A stretch of 64,000 bases of DNA from Atherix ibis (lineage: Eukaryota; Arthropoda; Insecta; Diptera; Athericidae): contig OY282606.1 in the NCBI GenBank assembly GCA_958298945.1, positions 47,691,920 through 47,755,919 on the forward strand. Direction: 5' to 3'. Of this stretch, positions 22,570-35,177 are shown piece by piece (the first letter of the stretch is position 1; each line of letters starts with the position of its first letter). The notes under the pieces are model-generated. The model saw only the letters and a program-made list of their open reading frames with translations. It did not search any database and was not told the origin of the DNA. The translations under genes and the position numbers were made by a program.

Positions 22570-25539
22570 GCTGGATTTGAACTCAGGATTAGATATAAAA
22601 TTCACGACTCGCACTAAATCAGACCACTTTAAAAAAAAAATATTTCTAAAATTCCGAAATAATAAAAATCCGATCTACAAATTATTTGGTCAGCGGTGTA
22701 AAATTTTTCTTAAATTTGTTTTATTGCCAACAGATGGCGGTTGAATGTCAACGGAATTTGTTCATGAGTTTTTATTTTTTGTTATAATGCAATGTAATTT
22801 CTTAGCTCCACGAAAACTCCGGTCTTCTCTTGCCAAATGAAAGGTACCTCGGCTATGTTACTAGCTGGATTCGAACTCAGGACTAGACGCAGATGTTCCT
22901 AGTGCGGTTAAATCAGACCACGCAACTCTTCACATTTAAAACAAAAATATTTCTAAGATTCCGAAATTATAAAAATCTGATCTACAAATTATTTGGTCTG
23001 TGATGTAAAATTTTTCTAAGATTTGTTTTATTGCCAACAGATGGCATTTGAATGTCAACGGAATTTGTTCATGAGTTTTTATTTTTTGTTGTAATGTAAT
23101 GTAATTTCTTAGCTCCACGAAAACTCCGGTCTTCTCTTGTCAAATGAAAGGTTCCTCGGCTATGTTACTAGCTGGATTCGAACTCGGGACTAGACGCAGA
23201 TGTTCCTAGTGCCGTTAAATCAGACCACGAAACTCCTCACATTTAAAACAAAAATATTTCTAAGATTCCGAAATTATAAAAATCTGATCTACAAATTATT
23301 TGGTCTGTGATGTAAAATTTTTCTAAGATTTGTTTTATTGCCAACAGATGGCAGTTGAATGTCAACGGAATTTGTTCATGAGTTTTTATTTTTTGTTATA
23401 ATGTAATGTAATTTCTTAGCTCCACGAAAACTCCGGTCTTCTCTAGTCAAATGAAAGGTACCTCGGCTATGTTACTAGCTGGATTCGAACTCGGGACTAG
23501 ACGCAGATGTTCCTAGTGCCGTTAAATCAGACCACGAAACTCCTCACATTTAAAACAAAAATATTTCTAAGATTCCGAAATTATAAAAATCTGATCTACA
23601 AATTATTTGGTCTGTGATGTAAAATTTTTCTAAGATTTGTTTTATTGCCAACAGATGGCAGTTGAATGTCAACGGAATTTGTTCATGAGTTTTTATTTTT
23701 TGTTATAATGTAATGTAATTTCTTAGCTCCACGAAAACTCCGGTCTTCTCTAGTCAAATGAAAGGTACCTCGGCTATGTTACTAGCTGGATTCGAACTCA
23801 GGACTAGACGCAGATGTTCCTAGTGCGGTTAAATCAGACCACGAAACTCTTCACATTTAAAACAAAAATATTTCTAAGATTCCGAAATTATAAAAATCTT
23901 ATCTACAAATTATTTGGTCTGTGATGTAAAATTTTTCTAAGATTTGTTTTATTGCCAACAGATGGCATTTGAATGTCAACGGAATTTGTTCATGAGTTTT
24001 TATTTTTTGTTATAATGCAATGTAATTTCTTAGCTCCACGAAAACTCCGGTCTTCTCTTGCCAAATGAAAGGTACCTCGGCTATGTTACTAGCTGGATTC
24101 GAACTCAGGACTAGACGCAGATGTTCCTAGTGCGGTTAAATCAGACCACGCAACTCTTCACATTTAAAACAAAAATATTTCTAAGATTCCGAAATTATAA
24201 AAATCTGATCTACAAATTATTTGGTCTGTGATGTAAAATTTTTCTAAGATTTGTTTTATTGCCAACAGATGGCATTTGAATGTCAACGGAATTTGTTCAT
24301 GAGTTTTTATTTTTTGTTGTAATGTAATGTAATTTCTTAGCTCCACGAAAACTCCGGTCTTCTCTTGTCAAATGAAAGGTTCCTCGGCTATGTTACTAGC
24401 TGGATTCGAACTCGGGACTAGACGCAGATGTTCCTAGTGCCGTTAAATCAGACCACGAAACTCCTCACATTTAAAACAAAAATATTTCTAAGATTCCGAA
24501 ATTATAAAAATCTGATCTACAAATTATTTGGTCTGTGATGTAAAATTTTTCTAAGATTTGTTTTATTGCCAACAGATGGCAGTTGAATGTCAACGGAATT
24601 TGTTCATGAGTTTTTATTTTTTGTTATAATGTAATGTAATTTCTTAGCTCCACGAAAACTCCGGTCTTCTCTTGTCAAATGAAAGGTACCTCGGCTATGT
24701 TACTAGCTGGATTCGAACTCGGGACTAGACGCAGATGTTCCTAGTGCCGTTAAATCAGACCACGAAACTCCTCACATTTAAAACAAAAATATTTCTAAGA
24801 TTCCGAAATTATAAAAATCTGATCTACAAATTATTTGGTCTGTGATGTAAAATTTTTCTAAGATTTGTTTTATTGCCAACAGATGGCAGTTGAATGTCAA
24901 CAGAATTTGTTCATGCGTTTTTATTTTTTGTTATAATGTAATGTAATTTCTTAGCTCCACGAAAACTCCGGTCTTCTCTAGTCAAATGAAAGGTACCTCG
25001 GCTATGTTACTAGCTGGATTCGAACTCAGGACTAGACGCAGATGTTCCTAGTGCGGTTAAATCAGACCACGAAACTCTTCACATTTAAAACAAAAATATT
25101 TCTAAGATTCCGAAATTATAAAAATCTGATCTACAAATTATTTGGTCTGTGATGTAAAATTTTTCTAAGATTTGTTTTATTGCCAACAGATGGCAGTTGA
25201 ATGTCAACAGAATTTGTTCATGCGTTTTTATTTTTTGTTATAATGTAATGTAATTTCTTAGCTCCACGAAAACTCCGGTCTTCTCTTGTCAAATGAAAGG
25301 TACCTCGGCTATGTTACTAGCTGGATTCGAACTCAGGACTAGACGCAGATGTTCCTAGTGCGGTTAAATCAGACCACGAAACTCTTCACATTTAAAACAA
25401 AAATATTTCTAAGATTCCGAAATTATAAAAATCTGATCTACAAATTATTTTATTGTCTTCAATGAAAAATTTTTATTACATTTGTTTTATTGCCAAAAGA
25501 TGGCATTTGAATGTCAACGGAATTTGTTCCTGTTTTTCT

Positions 25540-25571
<32 letters not shown>

Positions 25572-25780
25572 TTGTACTGTACGAGTAATGTAAATTCATA
25601 GTGCCACGAAAACTCAGACCATTCGGCGACTACTACAAGACACCCAGGCTATGGCACTAAGTAAGTTTGAACACAAGACCGCTGGTTACGAGACGTCGCT
25701 AACTTAGAGCAAAAATCTTAATTTTTATAGATCTAAGATTTTGAAATTACAATAATCGGAACTACAAATTATTTTATTGT
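22570..25780. repeat. Tandem array with exact 307-bp period and tRNA-like units
   Basis: GCTGGATTCGAACTC occurs at 22864, 23171, 23478, 23785, 24092, 24399, 24706, 25013 and 25320, every 307 bases. A diverged unit lies before it (22570) and another after it (about 25600-25780). Each unit reads, on +, CTCCACGAAAACTCCGGTCT, the tRNA-like block, AAAACAAAAATATTTCTAAG and TTTTATTGCCAACAGATGGC. On - the tRNA-like block has GAGTTCGAATCC (10 of 11 match to a B box) preceded by TGGTCTGATTTAA, a weak A box. Variant sites repeat every fourth unit. For example the units at 22864 and 24092 share GCGG, CGCAACTCTT and an identical 183-base stretch, giving a 1228-bp higher-order period. Confidence 0.95.
25541..25570. 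repeat. Poly-T run of 30
   Basis: Thirty consecutive T within the last, diverged unit of the 307-bp array. Read on -, it is a poly(A) tract, as at a retrotransposed 3' end. Its length is likely to be unreliable in any assembly. Confidence 0.9.
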
Positions 25781-28551
25781 TTTTGATGAGCAAATTTTCC
25801 TTTTAAATAATTAAATAAAATTTGTTTCTTATGGTTTGTTTTAAAAAATAAAAATAAAATGCATAGTTGTACCTAAAATGTTTTCTTCAAGAAGTGCATT
25901 TTTATTCTTGATGTTCTAAAACCGGTTGTTCATAAACTTTTAAATAACTGTTAGAAGGAGAAGGAGAGAGAGAGCTAAAAAGTGATTAATAATTATTTCC
26001 TGATTGTTTTAACGCACAAATCGATGAGAAAAAAAGTGGAACCGTACTTCCTCAAACAGAAAAATGATTAAGAAATCTCATCAATCAAGAATGAAATAAG
26101 AACTGGCTACTACTTTCTACGTCCGTACGAATAGGTAATAGTACTGCTGGAAATCAATGTTAGCATTCTGTAAAGTGAATTTATGTCCGGCAATTCCAAT
26201 CGACAAAAGTATTCGTACCATAAAGTATGAGGCTCAACGTAAGCAACGAAGCTTGTGAAAGGAAGAAAGGGGTTTTCCGTATGGAAAAGTTACTCATCTT
26301 ATCATCTTTTTCGAAAATAATTACAATAACAGCTGTCTAGCCTTTCACATTTCCTCTCGATAATTATCCATTTTCCATACATTCTCTCTGAAATAAGAAA
26401 TTTTTCAAATCAATCAATAAACCGGTATTCAAAAATGTTGTGTTGATAATACCTGTTGATCCGATGGCTTACTACAGAGTGTGAATATTCTCTAATTGCC
26501 GAAGTCTTGAAATATTGAAATTAGTGATAATAGTGTCCTTTTTTCCTAAGAAGATACCCTCCAACTTGTACGTTTTCCAAGTTGACAACATCACTAGCCA
26601 TTTCCATTTTCGAACTGGAATTAATATCGTTAATAATAATAATTATTTTTACAATGAAATTTCTTCGGCATTTATTTTTATTGCTTCGTAGTGAACGGAA
26701 TCATTTGACAAGTGAAGTTTTTTATGGAATGCAGTTTTTCACATTGTTGACATGTGAATTGTACACATTTGAGAAAATGGCTACTGAATACAAAACTGCA
26801 TACCATACCCCCTTGTCCTAGACGTGGCACGTAAGTAATCCCATCAAATGTCTTCAATGAAGAAAAAATCATTAGTCGATCTTCCAATCATTAATTTAGC
26901 TGAGAATGTTTTGTCGCTTTGGAGTAACAGATTGGAAGCTAGGCGCGTAGAAGGTTTCCCGATCTGAAAATGGCAACCAGATTGACGTAAACTTTTCCTT
27001 TCGAAAAATTCATACCTTACTAGCCGCGTTGATCTTCATTCCGTGTTTCACGGTTCAACTTAGGCCACGGCAATACGTCCGAGGCACACAGAAAATATAA
27101 CCGGAAAAAGTAAAAGTCTGTTCACCTTAACTACTATTGCTGTTGTGTTTACTTACTATCGCCGGTTTGTTTGTTCTACTTTCCTAATGAATTCTTTTCC
27201 GCTCGATAAAGTCTCCGGTAAATTTTTTTTGCAAACATTTTTTTGCAATCTTTCACGAAACTTTATACAATTTTTCACAGGTGTTTCTATCTCTTAACTA
27301 ATTCTCAATACGAGTACGTGATATCTTGTCTTCACAATTGCTTGGAAAATTAAGAAATTTGGAAATTTTTTGTTATTGCTATAAATTTTTCCATAATTCC
27401 AATTCGATTTATTGTAAATTTCATTGTTTACACTGTAAATATTTATTATGCTTTCAGAATGTTTATGATTAAAAACTTATTTAAACATTTTCTTTTTAAT
27501 TATTTTATCAATTTTATAAAAATAGTTAATTTGGGTTCATTTCTTAAAGATAATTTTATGAATAAACTTAAAGAAAAACAATGTGGAATTTTTCAAATTG
27601 ATTGGTAAGATTTTCTAGTATTTGAGAGAGAAAACCTATAACCTTTTTCAGATTCTGACTCAACTGCTTCGAAATATTGTACTGAAAATCAATCCCAATT
27701 GGGGGATGACTCATGGAACTTTATCTACGGCAACCATGTTTGGGGAAATACTCTCTTTGTTTGGCGTAGTTCTGGGCAGACATAAAAAAACGATCAAAAA
27801 GGGTGTGCTGACTAGGAATGAACACGTCACCAAAAAATTTCTTCACTTTACGCTGACATTTGAAGTGTTCACTCATGATTTTGATTATTAACTGAACTTT
27901 AAATGCAAAATGCCTCTATGAGTACATATATTCGTAAGATATTCAAAAGAAAAACGTTTAATATACTCGTATATGTTCAGGAATTAAGTTGGACAATTAG
28001 AAGGTGTGCATTTTCTATTGAATAGCATATGACTTTCGAATATGTGCAATTTCAATGACATTATAAAAATTTTAATTACTTTCGAATAGGTTTTATTCGA
28101 AAGCACAATTAGTATAAATAGCAATCAGGTATTTATGGTATTTTATATAAAGTTTCGAAATTTTACTAAACGAATCCATTTCGAATTGCTTTGTTAAACT
28201 ATTTTGTTTGAATTGAATTTAAATATTACACGGATCGTCTATCTAATGGACTTGAACAATAATTGTACTGCTTGAATGAACATTTTCAAAAGACTTTCGT
28301 AATTCTTTTTATAATATAGTTTTTTATTAGTTTCTAGCTTAGTGGTGTAGGCATGGAAATAGTTAAGATAAAAGAAAAACATCTAACAACAATAATGGCT
28401 AAAAAGGGTTGAATTTGTGGAATTTTTAATTTAAGACCTCAACTGCGATGGAAATAACACAATAAATAATATACACATCAAGTTATTTTAATGTTTTTAA
28501 AAAATTTTTTGCTCAATTTCTCTTTAGATGCGGATGGGGACAGTTTTCTAA
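25781..28551. other. Intron sequence, nothing recognised
   Basis: AT-rich with a somewhat less AT-rich patch at 26700-27200. The + frame at 27622-27891 (89 codons) has no known motif. No transposon termini seen. Confidence 0.4.
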
Positions 28552-28745
28552 CAAGAGGATTATAGTGGCATCCTATAATCCTCTTGAAATTTTTTGTAAC
28601 GAGTAACACATAAGTTATGAACAAAGAGGATAATCGGGAATGAAATTTTCTATAACGAGTAACACAAAAGTTATGAACAAAGACGGTAATCGGGAATGAA
28701 ATTTTTTATAACGAGTAACACATAAGTTATGAACAAAGAGAACAT
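28552..28745. repeat. 14-bp perfect hairpin followed by a 56-bp tandem repeat (x3)
   Basis: CAAGAGGATTATAG (28552-28565) pairs perfectly with CTATAATCCTCTTG (28573-28586) around a 7-base loop. The right arm runs straight into three direct copies of a 56-bp unit starting at 28586, 28642 and 28698, containing AACGAGTAACACATAAG and GAACAAAGAGGATAATCGG. The unit itself includes AGAGGATAAT, echoing the hairpin arm. Confidence 0.85.
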
Positions 28746-28799
28746 TAAGCTGACGATTTTGGATTGAATTTTCCGGAGGATTTTGGGTTGAAGGGATAG

Positions 28800-29330
28800 G
28801 ATTCGAGAGGTATTGGAACGTTTAATAGAACCCCAGAGTTCAATTGCATATGTCTAGATTGGTTTTAAGTTTAGTTTTTAATTTCATAGTTTCTTAATTG
28901 TCCGGCTACTTGTAGTTTTTAATAATGTCTGTAAAGTTCAAGTCGTGTGAGAATTCAAGGTTACCCGTTTGCCTAGGTTTAGTCACAGGTAGCGTATTTT
29001 GATTTTTGGTGAAATGATGTCGCCGTTAAGGTAGATAGGAATGGACGTACCTTTACAGAGGGTGGAGGTTACATGGACACTCTTCGGCTCATTTATTCTC
29101 ACACTCCACCTTGTAAGCCAATATTAAAGGTTTTTGATATGGGATTGTAAATTATTAGAAGCTATTTAGATATTTGAATAGGAAGCAAGAGTAGCGTATT
29201 CATCAGCATAGGTGGATGTTATAGTTTTGAGATCAGTTGGAATTTTGTAGGTATAAATATTATGTAGAAATTGACCAAAAATAATGTCTTGACGAACATT
29301 AGCTTTGATAGCGGCTATTTTAGAATAGTC
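28800..29330 (-). mobile_element. Jockey-clade reverse transcriptase fragment
   Basis: The - strand reads AAIKANVRQDIIFGQFLHNI, then YKIPTDLKTITSTYADEYAT, then WSVRINEPKSVHVTSTLCKG and LNGDIISPKIKIRYL. This is the RT palm from the GxxQGSxLGP region to the primer grip, typical of Jockey elements. The catalytic YADD reads YADE, and stops interrupt the frame, so the copy is dead. Confidence 0.75.
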
Positions 29331-29499
29331 ATTATTAACTGATACTTTGAAATGACGTTGGTAAAGGTATGATTTCCATACTGAATAAGCCTTTTGAGAA
29401 GATATTCGTAAGTTTTTTAAATATATTTAATCTCTATTGCCCTCCTTTGATTATGATATAGAAATAGTTGCAATTAGAAAAATATCTAACTATTGTAAT

Positions 29500-30900
29500 G
29501 GTCAAAAAAGTTGACTTTTTAAAATCTCAAAACCACCAGTAATGTGAATAAAATATTTGTCTTCTCTTGGGTAGGTGATAATTTTAAAAGACATTACGAG
29601 GACTCCTCTTAATAGTGTGGGACTCTTACCCACTAAAAACACCTTCCTACCAGGCGCCATCTTAGGATTTTCATGTGAATGCAATCGTTGATGTTGAATT
29701 TGCTTTACAATCCCAAAACTGGATACTGTATATTCAAACAGGCTTAAGTATTTAGTTGTAAAATAAAATTGTATTCTGCATTTACAGGTCGAAATGCCTC
29801 CCCACCCGCCAACACAATTTTCTGTATTTGTTATTAGGTTCAAGGGTCATACCTAAATACTTAGCTGTATTGACATTTGTATAAGATACAATAAGTCCAT
29901 TAATGGTAATATACGTTTAGGATAACTTTTCTGTAGGCGAAAATAATCTATGCTAATTTTTCTCCATTTTAGCTTAATGCGCCAAAGGTTCGTTCAGTTG
30001 TCAAAATCATTATTGCACTCGGCAGCTTTTTAGTGGCACTTTAAATAAATGAATCTACCACCATTATTGCGGTGTCATATGCAAATGTAGCTGTTAAAAT
30101 CATATTATTTTTTGGACAGAAAAGGACCTAGCACGTTTCTTTAAGTTGATGAGTTTCGCCCGTGCTCTTATTTCTTTTAGGTTAGAATATTTAGTGTCAT
30201 ACTTGTCTCTTAGAAATAAACAAAGAATTGTTATGGGAGATCTCTATGCAGTTGAATCATAGAAAGATTGCTGGGCACACTTTTTCATCATTTTTCCACT
30301 TTATTAGTGATTTGATGCACTTGGGCTATAGTATTGTGTTTTACTCTGAAGCCAAACTTCCGACTTGCGATGAGATTTCTTTCTTTGATTATAGTTAGGA
30401 TCCTTCGCAGGAACAGTATCAGTAACAGATTTTAACTTGAAGCGAGTATTAATAATAAACTGAAGCTTTCGGTAGCCGACTACTAAGAGTTTAATCATGA
30501 GCTGGCCAGTTATCAAATCAAATCCAGGAGTTTTCTAGTCACTTAAATTGTGGCTAATCATATATTTTTATTTCTTTAATTGAGAGTCGCCGGATTTGCT
30601 TACTATTTACTTTGTTAATAATAGTTGTATTCGTGTTTGTATCATCTTTCGGATGTGGTTGGGAAAACACTTGCTAGATGTTCAGCGAAAATTCATTTTT
30701 GCACTCACCAATTTGTTTTCATTAATTGCTATTTAGGCTATTTAGAACTACTTTGTAGCCCGGGTATCTGAAGTATTGTCATTTCCTCCGGGCTATTCTT
30801 TTCGCTTTTATTAGCTCATTAATTGCAGTGCGATACTTTACTCTAAAGCTATGGTGTACTCTCAACAACTGTTTGCTGCATGTCAGCCATGAATTGCTCA
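29500..30900 (-). mobile_element. Jockey-clade reverse transcriptase, longer decayed copy
   Basis: Running down the - strand: PGFDLITGQLMIKLL near 30530-30480 (RT N-terminal helix); PAKDPNYNQR near 30390; TATFAYDTAIMVV near 30100 (the YADD block, here AYDT); VYYH.WTYCILYKCQYS.VF near 29900 (thumb); then IHMKILRWRLVG near 29680. Many stops and frameshifts. It is a separate copy from 28800-29330 because the palm motif occurs twice in the same direction. Confidence 0.65.
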
Positions 30901-33780
30901 ATTTTCTCGTCAATTTGCTCACCTATTTTAAGGTTGGCTTGTAGGTTAATTGACGCAAATAATCTAATCTATTTATTGCTGAATTATTACTTTAAGTCTC
31001 AGCTAAGAAGAGTGGGAATAAAATATCTTTTGAAATATCTTCCATAATTCTCTACAAAAAATATCTACTTCGCCAGATAAAAAAAAAAATTTCAAGTTTG
31101 TGAATTACTTTATGACAAACTAAACTTTAAAAAAAAAACAATAACATTTTTTTAAAGCTTGCCAAATTTTTAAAGCTTGTATTTGCGTTCTATCTGTAGA
31201 AGACTTTTGTTAAAACATAAAATTTTATTTAAAATTAAAGGCATATAAGGAATTCTGCTATCCTCCCACTTATACTATTAAAATATGTAGAAGACTAATC
31301 CTCACAATAATAGAAAAAAAAATTCCAATAAGTCATTATTAAGTTATTGTATCCACACACGCTTTATTCATATTCAATTCTGTGTGATGAATTTTTCTAT
31401 GGTTTGAAATATTGTCAATTTCTTATCGATTTTTAATATTTATTGATTCCAAGAAATCATCCACTTAAGTACAATAGCTTAAAAATATTACCAAAGGTAA
31501 ACATCCTCTTTTATGGGCGCCTAATTAAATAATTTTTTGTCACAAATACTCGACAAGTATTTTTTTCTTATTTTTTTATAATCTTTAAAAAAAAATATTT
31601 TTTTAACTAAACATAAACTTTATTGATAATAATTGATTATATACTAGTAACTAAAAATAAATATTACTCAATTTTAATCGAATTATATAACAATTAACCA
31701 TTTATTCATTGGCAAAAAAAAAAGTCCCAAAAAAAATTCCACAATTGCTACAATTGAGATAAGGTAGGTGAATTGATAAAAATAAATGATCGTTTGTTAA
31801 AAATTTAAAAGTTTTTATCACAAAATTCATTTATTTGCTAAACAAAGATGTAAAAATAATTATAATTATAATTTGTTTTTTTAAATTAAAACCGTCGTTA
31901 TTTAAAACTTGGCGTCCATTGTCGTTATTGGCGGACATTTGAGGCGTCAGTCATGTAATATTTTCGCCAATTTCAATTTCACTATTCCATTGTTCGGAAC
32001 GGAATTATTGAAAAATTGGAAATTCTCAAATACATGAAGAGGAAAAGCTCACTTTTTGTTGTATGATAAAAGGGGTAAGGTCTGTGTCCATTTGAACCCG
32101 TCATTTTGGATGGGGTCATGGAACTTCCATTAAATTTGTTTGCTCAGTTCATTATTGTTTAAACTACTATTCATGAGTGAATACTACTGAGTTAATGGAT
32201 GAATTTTCTTTGTTGGACGACAATTATTACTATTATTTTTACAAATTATTATTATTATAATTAGTATAGAAAAAAACTAAGAACATTACTATGTGGACTA
32301 GAACTAAAGACTATGAACAGATTATGATAGAGAGAAAAAATACTGCAGAATGGAATTCAACCCAAATTCGAAGAGATTTGAAACTCTTCCGTCTTTGGCC
32401 GAGAGTTATTGGAATTTTATTAAGAATGTCCACTTTTGCATTTGTAAAGTCTTAAGCCTTAAAATAAATTAAGTCGTTCACCCAGAAATACAAGGCATTC
32501 GCATGGAGCATGGGTATAAGTGTCGGAAGACGAAAAAACTGCCAACAAATTGTGAGACTAGTTGTAAATACGAGTACTTGTACATGTCCATCGGAGGGTA
32601 ATCAAGGAGGGAGCAAAAACATTAAGCTAGGGAAAAAATCAATTTAATAATTTGTAGACGTTTTACAGCATGTGCTGTTCGGAGAGCTCATATGTCCGCA
32701 ATACATGTGGAACGACACCAATTGGAATGAGTTGACCTCCCATTGCCCACTACAGCTGTAGAACCAACTAGTGGTTGGGCAGCTGCACAGAGCACGACCA
32801 TGACTCATACATGACCGTCGCCCCAGATGTGGGGCTATTGGTTTTCACCATGAAGAAAATTTTCTAAGCACGTGACACTATTTGTAGTTGTCCAACGTAG
32901 TCTCCATCGTTCTACTGCCAATAATAATTTTCTCTCAATTTTTACGTCCAACAAATTATTTTCTAACTACTTCAATTTCGTTTGACATTTTCCATTAAAT
33001 TTCTCATGACATTTTATCGGCAAATTGTTTTTTTTTTGTATATTAAAAAATGTCATAGCTGCATTTATTATTCTTTATTTTTTTTTTTGTTAAAAATATT
33101 TTGTAGACAATTTCTTATTATTGTAATTGTGCTTGATAAAATTGTACATTTAGTAAAGAACAAATTTACGTAACTTTTTAATATTCTTAATTTAGTAGAT
33201 TTCTTTCTGTTTTATAAAGTTCAATAAAACAAAATTAGACAAAATCTACGAAATGTTAATTTTTACGTTAGTCACTAATTAGATTATTACGCTTAATAAT
33301 ACACTTATATCAATAATAGAACTTGGATTCTGTTGTGCAATTATACTTTAATTTATGCTTTTTACATTTAATTTATGTAGTAAAGAATTTCATTTGCATT
33401 TGTTTAGTTGTAGTTTTTTTTGTTTTTTAGAAAAATGAACAATTATAAAATTATATGAATTTTTTTTTATTGCAAATTAAATTTTTCTTTTGCAACAGGT
33501 AATTGGAAGATAATTTTAAAAATTGTCATTAATTAGATAATTTTCTTCTAAAACTAAAATATGGCGCTGAATTGCACAAAAATCTATAAGATGGCGCTAA
33601 ATTTTACTGTTGTCAATGACGAGGAATTTTTTTTTTGTTGATGGAACAAATTATAAAATTCAAAACATTTTTATAATTTTTTATTTTGTTCACTTAGATA
33701 TTTTTGTATTAACGAAAGTTTGTTACTTTTATATCAGTTTGAGATTTTAGACGATCTGAATAAAAATACCTTGACATGTA
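30901..33780. other. AT-rich intron filler
   Basis: Mostly A/T runs with no recognisable gene. Patches at 31900-32110 and 32580-32900 are less AT-rich but match nothing I know. A repeated AGATGGCGCTGAATT / AAGATGGCGCTAAATTT pair lies at about 33561-33605. Confidence 0.4.
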
Positions 33781-35156
33781 CACTTCAGACCAAAAGTCGC
33801 CGACCACCTTGATAACAACATATTCTCTAGAAATCTTTAGTTATTCGAATATATTACCGTTTAAATATATATTTTTTTTGCCATAACAGACCAAGTGCCA
33901 TTACCAGGTTCCTATCCTTACTTGTAGTAGGTAAAAATGAATATTAAATTTGTATGATGCTATTTCGGAAAGTGCAAGTATTTTACTTCCTTACAATACC
34001 GAAACATTATCGTATTCAGTTATATAAAGGATTAATTTCGTCTTTTTTTCTTAATATTTATTTAACGTTGAATAAAAAAATTGAAAAACATGAAAAAATT
34101 ATGAAATTGGTGTCTGCTATTTTTAATTTATTTAATGAAAGTAAATTGGAGCGATTTTTAGCGACTAAGTTTAAAATGTCAAAGAGTTTCGTTCGTCAAA
34201 CTATGAAAAGTTATAGTCTGATTGGAAGTCATCAGAGTCTACAACGGTCTGGTTGGCTTGAAATTATTAGTTTAAGCGAAGATCAATTTTTTGCACAAGT
34301 ATATAAAAGAAATCGGAGACTTACACAGCATCCAAACTTAGTTCGAATCAAATAAAAGCCGTGTCAAACCAGTGTCCCTAACATCGGTGAAAAGGGGATT
34401 GAGAGTTGGTTATCTATTTGGGAGCCCTCAAAATTTAAAAAAAAAGATTGAAATGGGCTTTATTCCATCAAATCTGGACTACTGAGGACTTTGGAAATGT
34501 AGTTTGGCCGGAGGAGCCAAAGTTCCAGCTCTAGGGATCCAAAAGAAGAATCTACGTGCGTTGGGGTACTGGAGGAAAAATGCTCACGAAAGTCGTGGTA
34601 CCATCCGTCAAGCATGGAGATGGCTTGATTATGGTTTGGGATTCCTTGTCTACGAATCATGTAGGAGACTCGGTTCGGATTGATGGAATTTTAAGAAAGA
34701 GCAGTATATAAATAACTTAAAGGATTCGTTATGCAGCAAGAGAACGATCTTAATAACATATAAAGAAATAGAAACCAGAAGGCAATAACCCTTCTAGACG
34801 TTGTATAGAATGAGTTAGAAAGAAGAGTGCTTGAGCGCTGTTGCTCCTCCAATGAAGACTTGTGGGGGATCCTTTTGCAATGCTGGAACAATATTTCAAA
34901 AAATACGATAAAAGTACTGATCGTACTATCTGTGATCAAACACAAAGGTTTTTTCGATGTAAAAGCAATTTAAGCATTTTTTTTTATTTTTTTTTTCAAA
35001 AATGTATTTATATATTGTAAATCTGTTTTTAAGATATAAATTAAGAGATGTAGTTTAAAAAAAATTTCATCTTAACTTGTTCTTTTTAATTTCCGAATTT
35101 TCTTTAACTTTCCTCCTAGAAGGATGGTGGTCGGAGACTCTTTTTGGCCGGCAGTG
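33781..35156 (+). mobile_element. Full-length Tc1-like element, decayed
   Basis: 1376 bp between TA dinucleotides (33779-33780 and 35157-35158). Termini start CACTTCAGACCAAAAG and, inverted, CACTGCCGGCCAAAAAGAG, both followed by CGACCACC. The + strand shows transposase remnants in order: FLATKFKMSKSFVRQTMKSY (helix-turn-helix), GSHQSLQRSGWLEIISLSED and KRNRRLTQHP (about 34140-34350); VVWPEEPKFQL and RIYVRWGTGG (about 34490-34580, first catalytic Asp lost or changed); VKHGDGLIMVWDSL; then VWNELERRV-like and NEDLWGILLQCWNNIS (about 34800-34900). Several stops are present. Confidence 0.85.
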
Positions 35157-35177
35157 TATATATAAATCATTAAACTA

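Noticed and set aside
22936..24346. Identical 60-codon frames at 22936-23118 and 24164-24346
   Set aside because: They are the same satellite segment repeated at the 1228-bp higher-order period, not duplicated genes.
22864..25320. Functional tRNA gene cluster
   Set aside because: Units have a good B box, but the A box is weak and the T and anticodon stems do not pair properly. Better explained as SINE-derived satellite.
27622..27891. 89-codon frame on +
   Set aside because: No homologous motif recognised and no splice or promoter context. Not supported as a gene.
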